This document shows, in pieces, positions 1 through 7,563 of a stretch of 64,000 bases of DNA. The position numbers and the translations under genes were made by a program. Numbering within the stretch: position 1 is the first letter of the stretch; every line of letters begins with the position of its first letter. This DNA is from Alistipes sp. (GTDB lineage: Bacteria; Bacteroidota; Bacteroidia; Bacteroidales; Rikenellaceae), in NCBI GenBank assembly GCA_017623115.1, contig JAGAPT010000042.1, positions 1-64,000 of the forward strand. Direction: 5' to 3'. The notes below the pieces were generated by a model that worked only from the letters and a program-made list of their open reading frames with translations, had not been told where the DNA came from and ran no database searches.

Positions 1-131
1 ATATGTCTCAAAAATATGTGGAAATTTGGGAACCATCAAAAAGCAGTCTGAAAGTGTTAAATTTTAGAATATACTGATAATTAAAGGTTTATACTTGGTT
101 ATTTCTGAATAGTTTTGGTTGTTTGGGACTT

Positions 132-1019
132 CTAAATACATAAAGCGAATGCTGCTATTTCAATCTCAATAACGCTATCGGGAATGGTGATGCTTGTTAG
201 TGCTTTGCAAAAACTGAATGCATACTCTCCAATCGAGGTGACGCTATTGGGAATGGTGATGCTTTTCAGGTTGCTACATCCTGCAAACGCCTCCTTGCCA
301 ATGGTCTTCAGGCTCTTTGGGAGTAGCATATATTCGATGCGTGAGTAGTTCTTAAAGACACCCTCGGGGAGCGTGTTCAAATCGCTACTGAATGTAAGCC
401 TACCGATGCCGTCTTCGTAGGTGTTGGAGAGCAATCCTTCGAATCGAAGAATATTGATAGGGTTGACATTGTTTGTGATGTACAGTATCTCATTGTTAGC
501 GCAATTCATGCCGGCTAACGGGTTGTCATCCGCCTCCTCTGCGGCTACCTGCGTAATCTTCACCGTCTGTTGCTTCGCATGCTTGTTATCCGTGAAGGTG
601 ATGTTGGCCGTGCGGGGTTCCATGCGTGGATTTTGATTGACCTCGAACTGATAGGTGGTGGTAATGGCACGCGGCTCGATGAGGGATATCCACCGCTGAG
701 CCGCCTCCTCAATTTCGACCGTTACGTTCTCTTTCTCTGCGTCATGCATCAGCGTAAACTCAACGATACCACCTGCGGCAACTACCTCTGCCGAAGCGGG
801 CGACACAACAAACAAAGGCTCGTCGGGCTTGTCATCCTCGTCCTTGTCGTCATTCGGGTCGTCGTCGTTGGGGTTGTCCTCGTTATTGTCGTCACCGTCG
901 TCGGGTTGATTGGGTTGGTCGGTAGGTGCGTCGGGGTTTACCACCTCACCGTCGCCACCGCAATTGGGCAATGCAATCAACAGGGCCAAACAGAGCCACA
1001 GGGATAAGAGTCGTTTCAT
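132..1019 (-). CDS. BACON-domain / BspA-like leucine-rich-repeat lipoprotein
   Basis: The 295-residue product has a hydrophobic signal peptide ending in a lipobox-like ALPNC, with Cys20 as the probable lipidated residue. A strongly acidic Asp/Asn/Pro linker spans about 21-68. Residues 70-160 look like a BACON beta-sandwich domain (VVSPASAEVVAAGG start, ITQVA end). From about 190 there are BspA/LRR_5 units, with the IPNSVTSIGEYAFSFC pattern repeated. Such proteins are usually surface-exposed and bind host glycans or proteins; that role is inferred. The protein stops at FALCI, in the middle of a leucine-rich repeat, so the repeat array is short compared with typical BspA-like proteins. Translation beyond the stop (1-131) shows no further repeat units. 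The start has a good signal peptide and lies downstream of a TAnnTTTG element. Confidence 0.8.
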   Translation of the reverse strand: MKRLLSLWLCLALLIALPNCGGDGEVVNPDAPTDQPNQPDDGDDNNEDNPNDDDPNDDKDEDDKPDEPLFVVSPASAEVVAAGGIVEFTLMHDAEKENVTVEIEEAAQRWISLIEPRAITTTYQFEVNQNPRMEPRTANITFTDNKHAKQQTVKITQVAAEEADDNPLAGMNCANNEILYITNNVNPINILRFEGLLSNTYEDGIGRLTFSSDLNTLPEGVFKNYSRIEYMLLPKSLKTIGKEAFAGCSNLKSITIPNSVTSIGEYAFSFCKALTSITIPDSVIEIEIAAFALCI

Positions 1020-1305
1020 ATGTTAATTTGATTTTCTATGTTCATTTAACAGGGATAATCTTACACTTTCCGCGTAAAATCAGTATGTTGCCACAAAGTT
1101 AACAACAATTTTTGCAGTTTGTGCGGTATCGAGCCCTTTTTTTGCTGCGACGGTGCGACAAAAGCGGACTCCTTCTCCCCGCCAATGCCTATCGCATACA
1201 CCTTCGCACGATTTTTTTCGAGGTGAGAGGGGTTTTATAATCAAATATTTGTATCTTTACTCGATTTTTCAGGCAAAAAACAACTAAAACAACGAATCGA
1301 TAACG
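1020..1305. promoter_or_regulatory. Divergent intergenic region with candidate promoters
   Basis: This 286-bp gap separates the minus-strand lipoprotein from the plus-strand threonine dehydrogenase. On the minus strand, TAACTTTG (complement of 1094-1101) matches the Bacteroidota -7 consensus TAnnTTTG. On the plus strand TATCTTTA (1252-1259) is a one-mismatch -7 candidate about 50 nt before the ATG at 1306. No clear -33 TTTG at 19-21 nt was found for either. No open reading frame, RNA gene or repeat was recognised here. Confidence 0.4.
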
Positions 1306-2253
1306 ATGAAAAAGATTCTTATCGTGGGTGCCGGTGGGCAAATCGGCTCCGAATTGACGGTCTACCTGCGTAAAATTTATGGCGGGTCGAATGTGGTGGC
1401 TACCGATATGCGCGATTGTCGCGAACTGGGCGAAGATGGCCCCTTCGAGGTGCTCAATGCCCTCGATGCTACTTCAATGGCTTCGGTGGTGGCGCGCTAC
1501 CAGATTGACACCATCTTCAACCTTGTGGCACTGCTCTCGGCGGTGGGTGAGCGCAACCCCCAGATGGCATGGGCAGTGAACATGGGTGCGCTGAACAACT
1601 CGCTGGAGGTGGCCCGTCAGCACCACTGCGCCCTCTTTACCCCCTCGTCGATTGGTGCTTTTGGTCCCTCGTCGCCCAAGGATCAGACGCCGCAGGATAC
1701 CATCATGCAGCCGACGACCATCTACGGTATCTGCAAATACACGGGCGAGATGCTCGGCAACTACTACTATAAGAAATATGGTGTCGACACCCGTTCGGTG
1801 CGTTTCCCGGGTATCATCTCGAGTGTGACGCTACCCGGTGGCGGTACGACCGACTATGCCGTGGAGATCTACTACGAGGCGATTCGCACGGGTCATTTCA
1901 CCTGCCCTGTGCCGCCCGATGTCTATATGGATATGATCTACATGCCCGATGCGTTGCGTGCCTGCGTCGAGCTGATGGAGGCCGACCCTGCACAACTCAA
2001 GCACCGCAACAGCTTCAACATCGCCTCGATGAGTTTCACGCCCGAGATTATCTGTGCCGAGCTCAAAAAGCGCATGCCCTCGTTCACGATGGATTACAAC
2101 ATCGACCCTGTGAAGCAGGCGATTGCCGAGAGCTGGCCCAACTCGCTCGATGATACGTGCGCTCGTGAGGAGTGGGGTTGGAAACCCGAGTGGAACCTCT
2201 CGTCGATGACCGACGATATGTTGTTGCACGTGCGTGAAAAATTGAGTAAGTAA
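1306..2253 (+). CDS. NAD-dependent L-threonine 3-dehydrogenase (SDR type)
   Basis: This 315-residue extended short-chain dehydrogenase has the nucleotide-binding motif GAGGQIG at residues 8-14 and the catalytic YxxxK pair Tyr140/Lys144 with Ser114/115. The overall sequence (NLVALLSAVGE, a PSSIGAFGP segment, PGIISS) matches the UDP-galactose-epimerase-like threonine dehydrogenases. These oxidise L-threonine to 2-amino-3-ketobutyrate in the cytoplasm. The family partner Kbl (2-amino-3-ketobutyrate CoA ligase) is not next to it in this window. An alpha/beta hydrolase begins 3 bp downstream, so the two are probably co-transcribed. A general NAD-dependent epimerase is the alternative reading, but the length and motifs favour threonine dehydrogenase. 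Confidence 0.85.
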   Translation: MKKILIVGAGGQIGSELTVYLRKIYGGSNVVATDMRDCRELGEDGPFEVLNALDATSMASVVARYQIDTIFNLVALLSAVGERNPQMAWAVNMGALNNSLEVARQHHCALFTPSSIGAFGPSSPKDQTPQDTIMQPTTIYGICKYTGEMLGNYYYKKYGVDTRSVRFPGIISSVTLPGGGTTDYAVEIYYEAIRTGHFTCPVPPDVYMDMIYMPDALRACVELMEADPAQLKHRNSFNIASMSFTPEIICAELKKRMPSFTMDYNIDPVKQAIAESWPNSLDDTCAREEWGWKPEWNLSSMTDDMLLHVREKLSK

Positions 2254-2256
2254 CCG

Positions 2257-3201
2257 ATGTTGCGGAAGGTGGCTGTGTGGGTTGTTGTGTGCTTGCTGCT
2301 CGTGGGAGCGAGTGCCGTCGTCGGTGGGTTTTACCTGACGAAGTTGGCCTTGCGTCCGGCGGTAGAGCGCGATACGGAGGCGTGTTATGCCCGCTTTGTC
2401 GAAAACTATCCGACCTTGCAAGGGTGGGCTGATACGTTGCTGTCGTCGGGTCGTTTGCGTCCCGTGATGCGCACGGCCGAAGATGGTACGCAGCTGGAGG
2501 CGTGGGTGATTGCAGCCGACGAGCCGACCGACTGTACGGCAGTCGTCGTGCACGGCTATACGGACCACCCCTTCGGCATGTTGCAAATTGCTTGGATTTA
2601 TCACAAACATCTGGGATATAACGTCTTGCTCCCGACCTTGCGTTATCATGGCGCAAGCGGTGGCGAGGCGATACAGATGGGGTGGGGTGACCGCCTGGAT
2701 GTGAAGGAGTGGATTCATTGTCTGCCCCAACTCTTCGGGGCGGAGCAGCGGGTCGTGGTGCACGGTATCTCGATGGGTGCTGCGACGACGATGATGCTGG
2801 CCGGCGAGGCCGATGTGCCCGCTGCGGTACGTTGCTATGTGGAGGATTGTGGCTATACGAGCGTGTGGGAGCAATTCTGCAAGGAGCTGCGCGAGGATTA
2901 TCATCTGCCGCCCTTCCCGATACTCTATGTGGCCAATTGCTACTGCCGTCTGCGTTACGGATGGGATTTTCGGGAGGCTTCGGCTCTCGATGCCGTAGCA
3001 CGTGCAGAGGCTCCGATGCTCTTCATCCATGGCGAGGAGGATCACTATGTTCCCACGGCAATGGTCTATCCGCTCTATGAGCACAAGTCGGGTGTTAAGG
3101 AGTTGTGGGTAGCCTCCGGCTCGGGGCATGCATGGGCATTTGCCGACCATGCCGAGGAGTATGTCGAGCGGGTATGTGACTTTGTGAGTCGCTATCTCTA
3201 A
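2257..3201 (+). CDS. Membrane-anchored alpha/beta hydrolase
   Basis: The 314-residue protein begins with one hydrophobic segment (about 5-28), likely an uncleaved anchor. An alpha/beta-hydrolase fold follows: the oxyanion region is VVVHGYTDHP (97-106), the nucleophile elbow is GISMG with Ser172, and the rest of the triad is probably Asp262 (HGEEDHYVP) and His291 (GSGHAW). It resembles the YqkD/FrsA-like serine hydrolases of the BAAT/S9 type. The substrate cannot be told from sequence. It starts 3 bp after threonine dehydrogenase and ends at a strong bidirectional hairpin terminator. Confidence 0.8.
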   Translation: MLRKVAVWVVVCLLLVGASAVVGGFYLTKLALRPAVERDTEACYARFVENYPTLQGWADTLLSSGRLRPVMRTAEDGTQLEAWVIAADEPTDCTAVVVHGYTDHPFGMLQIAWIYHKHLGYNVLLPTLRYHGASGGEAIQMGWGDRLDVKEWIHCLPQLFGAEQRVVVHGISMGAATTMMLAGEADVPAAVRCYVEDCGYTSVWEQFCKELREDYHLPPFPILYVANCYCRLRYGWDFREASALDAVARAEAPMLFIHGEEDHYVPTAMVYPLYEHKSGVKELWVASGSGHAWAFADHAEEYVERVCDFVSRYL

Positions 3202-3209
3202 AACGAACG

Positions 3210-3257
3210 ATACAGAAGCAGGGGCTACTCCACTCGGAGCAGCCCCTGCTTCTGTAT
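3210..3257. terminator. Bidirectional terminator hairpin
   Basis: A perfect 17-bp stem (3210-3226 with 3241-3257, GC-rich core GCAGGGGCT) and 14-nt loop lies between the convergent alpha/beta hydrolase and permease genes. It is well placed to end transcription from both sides. Confidence 0.8.
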
Positions 3258-3268
3258 GCAAGGAATCC

Positions 3269-4489
3269 TTACCGCTTTTGCATCGCCTGTCCGACACCGA
3301 AAAGGGTGATGTAGGCGAAGGCAATGAGGGGCAGGGAGAAGCCTTGTGCCATGCTCGTTTGGCCGACGAGCCCCATGCAGATGGGGAAGACGGCACCGCC
3401 CACGATGCACATCACCAAGAGCGATGAAGCCTGCTTCGTGCGTGCTCCCATGCCACGAACGCCCAGTGCAAAGATGGTGGGGAACATCGTCGACATGAAG
3501 AAGAACGAGAGGAAGAGGGCAATGAGCGAGGCGGTTCCCATCGAGGCCATGACCAGCGTCATGCAAATCGTAGCACAGGCCCCAAAGAGTGCCAGCAAGC
3601 GTCCCGGGGAGATCCAGCGCATGAAGAGTGAACTCATCAAGCGTCCGACGAAGAAGAGCCCCATACCGCCCATGCTGAGCAGTTGGGCAGCCGTGAGTTT
3701 CGACATCGAGGGGTCGAGTTCCAGGACGTAGTTGACAAAGTAACTGCCGATGCCGGTTTGTGCTCCGACATAGAGGAATTGTGCGATGAGGGCCTGGCGG
3801 AAGTGGCTGTGTTGCCATACCGAACCCTCGGTCGTACCCTCGGTGACAGCCTCCTGCTCGGCATCCGCCTCCATCTCGGCCTCGGGAATCCGAATCCGCG
3901 AGAAGATGAGACAGACGAGCAGCACGAAGCATCCGACCAAAATATAGGGTTTGGCCAGGTCAAACGACGAGCCCTCGCCACCGAAAATCAGCAGGCCGCC
4001 AATCAGCGGGCCGACAATCCACCCCACGCCATTGAATGCAGCCGCGATGTTGATGCGCTGGGCAGCATAGGCTTCGGGGCCCATTCCCGTAGCACAAGGA
4101 TGTGCTCCATTCTCGATGATGCACAGACCGCAGGCCAGGATGAAGAGGGCCGCGAAGAAGGGGAGGGGTGAGTGGATGAACGAGGCCGGCACGAAGAGCA
4201 GGGCTCCGAGGGCGAAAATCAGGAGTCCGAGGATGATGCCACGCTTGTATCCCAAGCGACGCATCAACCAGCCGGCCGGCAAGGCCATGACGAAGTAGCC
4301 GATGTAGACCGAGAATTGCACGAATCCCGATTCGGCTTTAGTCATGTCGAAAGCCTCCTGGAAATGCTTGTTCAGCACATCGAGGAGCCCGTGAGCGCAG
4401 CCCCACAGCAGATAGAGGGTTGCGATGAGCAGGAAGGGAATCAGGTAGTTGACCCCCGCCGCATTCTTGAACATGGAGTGCTTTGCCAT
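3269..4489 (-). CDS. FucP-type sugar:H+ symporter (MFS)
   Basis: The 406-residue protein has about twelve hydrophobic segments and the major-facilitator arrangement typical of L-fucose permease. It starts with LIPFLLIATLYLLWGCAHG, followed by a GYFVMALPAGWLMRRLGYK loop (the family's first cytoplasmic motif) and NGVGWIVGPLIGG near 150. It would import a deoxy- or aldohexose across the inner membrane using the proton gradient. It is the last gene of a minus-strand trio with a rhamnose mutarotase and a UroD-like protein. That context points to fucose, rhamnose or a related sugar, but FucP homologues also carry glucose, galactose or N-acetylglucosamine, so the substrate is open. Confidence 0.85.
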   Translation of the reverse strand: MAKHSMFKNAAGVNYLIPFLLIATLYLLWGCAHGLLDVLNKHFQEAFDMTKAESGFVQFSVYIGYFVMALPAGWLMRRLGYKRGIILGLLIFALGALLFVPASFIHSPLPFFAALFILACGLCIIENGAHPCATGMGPEAYAAQRINIAAAFNGVGWIVGPLIGGLLIFGGEGSSFDLAKPYILVGCFVLLVCLIFSRIRIPEAEMEADAEQEAVTEGTTEGSVWQHSHFRQALIAQFLYVGAQTGIGSYFVNYVLELDPSMSKLTAAQLLSMGGMGLFFVGRLMSSLFMRWISPGRLLALFGACATICMTLVMASMGTASLIALFLSFFFMSTMFPTIFALGVRGMGARTKQASSLLVMCIVGGAVFPICMGLVGQTSMAQGFSLPLIAFAYITLFGVGQAMQKR

Positions 4490-4528
4490 GTGAAGTCGAT
4501 GATGACGAGTGTTGCGCGTCGAAGCAGA

Positions 4529-4852
4529 TTAATCGAGATGGAAGACCTCCTCCATGGTGGCCCACCACTCACCCTCTTTGCGGGTGTCGAGCGGACGCTG
4601 GCAAGGCTCGCAAACCGCCCACCAACGCTGTGTCTCGGGGTCGGCAGCCATCTTGGCCATGTCGGCCTCGTAGTCCGTGCCAACATACTCGTAGTAGCTG
4701 AACAGCAAGCCATCCTTGTAGTAGATGCTGTAGTTCTCGATGTTGCACTCCTTGATCATCTTCAGTACTCCGGGCCATGCTGCAGCATGCAGACGTTTGT
4801 ACTCCTCCAATTTCTCGGCGTTCACGCCGATTACCATACCATAGCGTTTCAT
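4529..4852 (-). CDS. rhaM: L-rhamnose mutarotase family protein
   Basis: The 107-residue protein matches the whole length of the RhaM (DUF718) family, ferredoxin-like alpha/beta-barrel mutarotases. The family residues Tyr18 and His22 (in YKRLHAAAWP), the YSIYY strand and the paired tryptophans at 77-78 are all present. RhaM interconverts the alpha and beta anomers of L-rhamnose, and some relatives act on other deoxysugars such as fucose. The gene sits 39 bp upstream of the FucP-type permease on the same strand, so import followed by anomer conversion is a sensible pairing. Its leader contains copy A of the composite dispersed repeat, with the nonamer array ending about 20 bp before the ATG. 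Confidence 0.85.
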   Translation of the reverse strand: MKRYGMVIGVNAEKLEEYKRLHAAAWPGVLKMIKECNIENYSIYYKDGLLFSYYEYVGTDYEADMAKMAADPETQRWWAVCEPCQRPLDTRKEGEWWATMEEVFHLD

Positions 4853-5038
4853 AATCGTTTTAGTTTTTTTTGAATTTTGGGAGTTTTGGGAATTTTGGGA
4901 GTTTTGGGAGTTTTGAGAGTACGCCCAAACATGCTTAAGTTCCCCGAACTTCTATCTCTTCTTTCCTCTTTAACCCTGCTTTGCAGGCTTGACTTTGCTT
5001 CGGCTCTTTGCTCTTTCCTCTTTCCTCTTTAATCTTTA
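4853..5038 (-). repeat. Composite dispersed repeat, copy A
   Basis: Read on the minus strand, the element starts at the stop codon of the UroD-like gene with a heptamer array (AAAGATT, AAAGAGG x2, AAAGAGC x2). It continues with a middle block containing the mini-hairpin CCTGC-AAA-GCAGG, then a block containing AAGCATG and TTTGGGCGTACTC (about 4911-4939). It ends with five 9-bp units of AAAACTCCC/AAAATTCCC type (complement of 4872-4916) just before the rhaM start. Copies B (40400-40621) and C (43163-43287) share the same order on the opposite strand. The long block at 4911-4939 is identical to 43213-43241. Confidence 0.85.
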
Positions 5039-6073
5039 CTCGTGTACGGCGCGGAACAGAGCCTCGACATTCGCGGGGTTAATATCCGGCAGAATAGCCT
5101 CGTGGCTGGGCGAGAGAATCAGTCCCGTAGGGAAGAGGGCTTTCAGGCGACGTACATCGGCTTCGACCTCCTCGGGTGTGCCGTTTACGAGCAGGTGCTG
5201 GGCATCCACGCCACCGAAGAAACAGCCCTTCGAGGGGAAGTCGGCAGCCAACTTCTCGGCCTGCATATCGCGCGCCTTGGCCTGAATCGGGTGTATGATG
5301 TCGATGCCGAGGTCGAACAGGTCGTCGATAATCGGATAGATGGCACCGCACGAGTGGTGAACGACCTTCAACCCATAACTCTTGGCCTGGTCAACCAGCC
5401 GTTTGGTCCCCGGGAAGACATATTCGCGCAACTCTTCGGGCGAGACCAGCAGTCCGTTCTGGCTGCCGAAGTCATTGCCGATGAGTACCGCATCGAGGTA
5501 TCCCTTCGTGGCCTCGTAGAAAATCTCGCCACAGCGGATATAGAAGTCGGTGATGCGGTCAATGACGGCACGGAACATCTCCGGGGCAATCATCATCGTG
5601 AGCAGGGCATTCTCCATGCCGAAGGCCGAGCAGGCATCCTGGAAGTGTGCTGCCCACATGATACCCATGCGGGCACAATCTTCGGGAGCCTCCATGGCCA
5701 GACGACGAGCCTCGGCAAAGTCGATGTGCTCCTCGGGGTCGGGCCAGGGGAATGTATCGACCAACGCCGGGTCGGTCATATCCTCGAAGAAGCCCGGAGC
5801 GGTCAGCGTGCGCTCATCCTGCGCGCCACCCTCGCCGCTCTTGGCAAAGGCCAGCGAGCAACCGATGTCGTTGGTCGGGGGATTGTGGTAGGGAACCGGA
5901 ATGGGGTAGACGTCGTCGTCAATCTTGCGTTTCAGCGCATCGACCGAGTCCACGCCGAAGTGGGCAAAGAGTTTGGGGAGGGCCGATGGCACGGGGAGTC
6001 CCAGCCAGGAGGCGGGGCGGTCGACCGGCTCTCGGTTGACAGTGGCGAAGAAGCGTTCGCGGTGGGTCATCAT
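5036..6073 (-). CDS. Uroporphyrinogen decarboxylase-fold (MtaA/CmuA-like) protein
   Basis: This 345-residue protein belongs to the URO-D superfamily but looks more like the cobalamin-dependent methyltransferase branch than haem HemE. It has an HHSCG motif (239-243) followed by a GGVDAQ segment near 290, comparable to metal-binding positions of methyltransferases. I start it at the ATG at 6073, followed by a second ATG at 6070. A longer frame begins at TTG (6103), which lies inside the likely promoter leader. It heads a minus-strand operon with rhaM and a FucP permease, a sugar-catabolism setting in which URO-D-like proteins of unknown activity occur. Haem synthesis is unlikely to be its role; the substrate is unknown. 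Confidence 0.75.
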   Translation of the reverse strand: MMTHRERFFATVNREPVDRPASWLGLPVPSALPKLFAHFGVDSVDALKRKIDDDVYPIPVPYHNPPTNDIGCSLAFAKSGEGGAQDERTLTAPGFFEDMTDPALVDTFPWPDPEEHIDFAEARRLAMEAPEDCARMGIMWAAHFQDACSAFGMENALLTMMIAPEMFRAVIDRITDFYIRCGEIFYEATKGYLDAVLIGNDFGSQNGLLVSPEELREYVFPGTKRLVDQAKSYGLKVVHHSCGAIYPIIDDLFDLGIDIIHPIQAKARDMQAEKLAADFPSKGCFFGGVDAQHLLVNGTPEEVEADVRRLKALFPTGLILSPSHEAILPDINPANVEALFRAVHE

Positions 6074-6107
6074 GGTAGTCGTATTGGTTAGGTGTTTACT
6101 CAACTAA

Positions 6108-6139
6108 CAAATATAGTAAACTTTTGCCGAAAAATCCAA
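6108..6139 (-). promoter_or_regulatory. Promoter of the UroD-like/rhaM/fucP-like operon
   Basis: On the minus strand TATATTTG (complement of 6108-6115) matches TAnnTTTG exactly. A TTGG (complement of 6136-6139) lies 20 nt upstream as a near-match to the -33 TTTG. The element is about 35 nt before the chosen ATG at 6073, which supports that start over the TTG at 6103. Confidence 0.6.
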
Positions 6140-6213
6140 TATCGGTGGCGGAAAAATAGGAATCGGGGTTGGTGGAGGGCTCTTTTTGCTTGCACTGTAT
6201 GGCTGTTGACGAA

Positions 6214-6253
6214 AAAGAAGCGTGCCCAAATAACGCTTGGAGCACGCTTCTTT
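6214..6253 (-). terminator. Terminator downstream of queA
   Basis: A 12-bp perfect stem (6214-6225 with 6242-6253) with a 16-nt loop follows the queA stop on the minus strand. A run of T residues comes just after it on that strand. It separates queA from the UroD-like operon. Confidence 0.75.
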
Positions 6254-6273
6254 GATGGATTCCTGTGATGCTG

Positions 6274-7482
6274 TTAGCGCATCAGGAGCGAGGAGTCGCC
6301 ATAGCTCAGGAAGCGAAAATCGTTCTCCAGAGCGAAGTTGTAAATCCGATGCCAATCCTCGCCCACATAGGCCGCCACGAGCAGTAGCAATGTGGAGGAG
6401 GGTTGGTGGAAATTGGTGATGATGCGCTCGACGATGCGGAACTGATAGCCCAGGGGGGTAATCATGATCTGGGTGGCGCATTTCAGGCGGTCGAGCCCCT
6501 CGCGCTCCATGTAACGAAGGAGTAAATCCAACGCTGTGCGCCCATCGAACGCCTGCGGGATGTCGTACAACTCCCACTGCCCGATGACCCTGTCGGCATA
6601 GGGTGTTCCCGAGGTATGGATGCGCCAGCCGAGGGCGGCAAGCGACTCGAGGGTGCGTACCGAGGTGGTGCCGACAGCTGTAATCGACCCGTGCTTGCGA
6701 AGGAGTTGTTCGAGGGTCGAGCGACGAATCTCGAAGTGCTCGGTGTGCATCGGGTGGAGCGTGGCATTCTGCTCCTTGACGGGCAGGAAGGTACCTGCGC
6801 CGACATGCAGTGTCACCTCGCCAAATTCAAAACCGTTGCCTTGCATCTGCTCGATGAGTTCGGGGGTGAAGTGCAGACCGGCCGTGGGAGCGGCTACCGA
6901 GCCCTCGAATTTCGAGTAGACAGTTTGGTAGCGGGTGTTGTCAATCTCCTCGCTCTCGCGATTCAGGTAGGGAGGAATCGGAATACGTCCCAGCAATTCG
7001 AGCAGTTCGCCAAATGACAATTTTACCGACCACTCGAAACGAACCACCTGCTCGCGTCCCTTCTCGCCGACACGCCAGGCCCGCAGCCACTCTTCGCGGC
7101 CCTCGTGCTCGAAATTAATCTCGACATAGCCCTCTTTCCACTTCTTCGAGTTGCCGACAATGCACGACCATTCGCCGCTGCCCGTAGCTGCCAGTGCACG
7201 TTCGTAATCGGCCGGCATATGTGGCTCGAGGCAGAAGACCTCGACACGCGCTCCCGACGGCTTGTGCATGATGATGCGGGCACGGATGACCTTCGTGTTG
7301 TTGAAGACCAAAAGAGAGCCCGTGGGCAGCACCTCGCCGATGTGGCGGAAACGGCTCTCCGAAATTTCGCCTCCCCGATAGACCAACAACTTCGAATCCG
7401 AACGCTCGGCTAACGGAAATTTGGCGATGCGATGGTCGGGAAGGGGGTAGGTATAGTCATTTATGTCGATATAACGCTCCAT
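6274..7482 (-). CDS. queA: S-adenosylmethionine:tRNA ribosyltransferase-isomerase
   Basis: The 402-residue product matches QueA, which transfers the ribosyl moiety of SAM to 7-aminomethyl-7-deazaguanine in tRNA to form epoxyqueuosine. Recognisable stretches are LLVFNNTKVIRARI near the N terminus, AAPTAGLHFT, LHVGAGTFLPV, HTEHFEI and, near the end, ITNFHQPSSTLLLLVAA. It is somewhat longer than the E. coli enzyme (about 356 residues). The reading frame stays open far upstream to 9117, but that part is the antisense of nadB. The real start is the ATG at 7482, beginning MERYIDINDYTYPLP, with a divergent promoter directly upstream. Confidence 0.93.
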   Translation of the reverse strand: MERYIDINDYTYPLPDHRIAKFPLAERSDSKLLVYRGGEISESRFRHIGEVLPTGSLLVFNNTKVIRARIIMHKPSGARVEVFCLEPHMPADYERALAATGSGEWSCIVGNSKKWKEGYVEINFEHEGREEWLRAWRVGEKGREQVVRFEWSVKLSFGELLELLGRIPIPPYLNRESEEIDNTRYQTVYSKFEGSVAAPTAGLHFTPELIEQMQGNGFEFGEVTLHVGAGTFLPVKEQNATLHPMHTEHFEIRRSTLEQLLRKHGSITAVGTTSVRTLESLAALGWRIHTSGTPYADRVIGQWELYDIPQAFDGRTALDLLLRYMEREGLDRLKCATQIMITPLGYQFRIVERIITNFHQPSSTLLLLVAAYVGEDWHRIYNFALENDFRFLSYGDSSLLMR

Positions 7483-7493
7483 TTCTTCGCTTA

Positions 7494-7529
7494 TTTGTTC
7501 GGCAAAATTACAAAGATTTTGTAACTTTG
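7494..7529. promoter_or_regulatory. Overlapping divergent promoters for queA and nadB
   Basis: The short gap between queA (minus) and nadB (plus) carries two back-to-back -7 elements. TAACTTTG (7522-7529, plus) faces nadB, and TAATTTTG (complement of 7503-7510, minus) faces queA. TTTG motifs lie upstream of each, but at about 24 nt, slightly beyond the usual 19-21. The two polymerase sites would compete. Confidence 0.55.
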
Positions 7530-7563
7530 CGTCGCAAAATAGGCTTTTAACAGCAAAAACCCC

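Noticed and set aside
1831-3396. 521-residue minus-strand frame opposite the dehydrogenase and hydrolase genes
   Set aside because: It is a shadow of two well-supported plus-strand genes with no recognisable domain.
4866-5040. Short frames through the composite repeats (for example near 4989-5285 or 40393-40623) as genes
   Set aside because: They are low-complexity translations of the heptamer and nonamer arrays with no conserved protein features.
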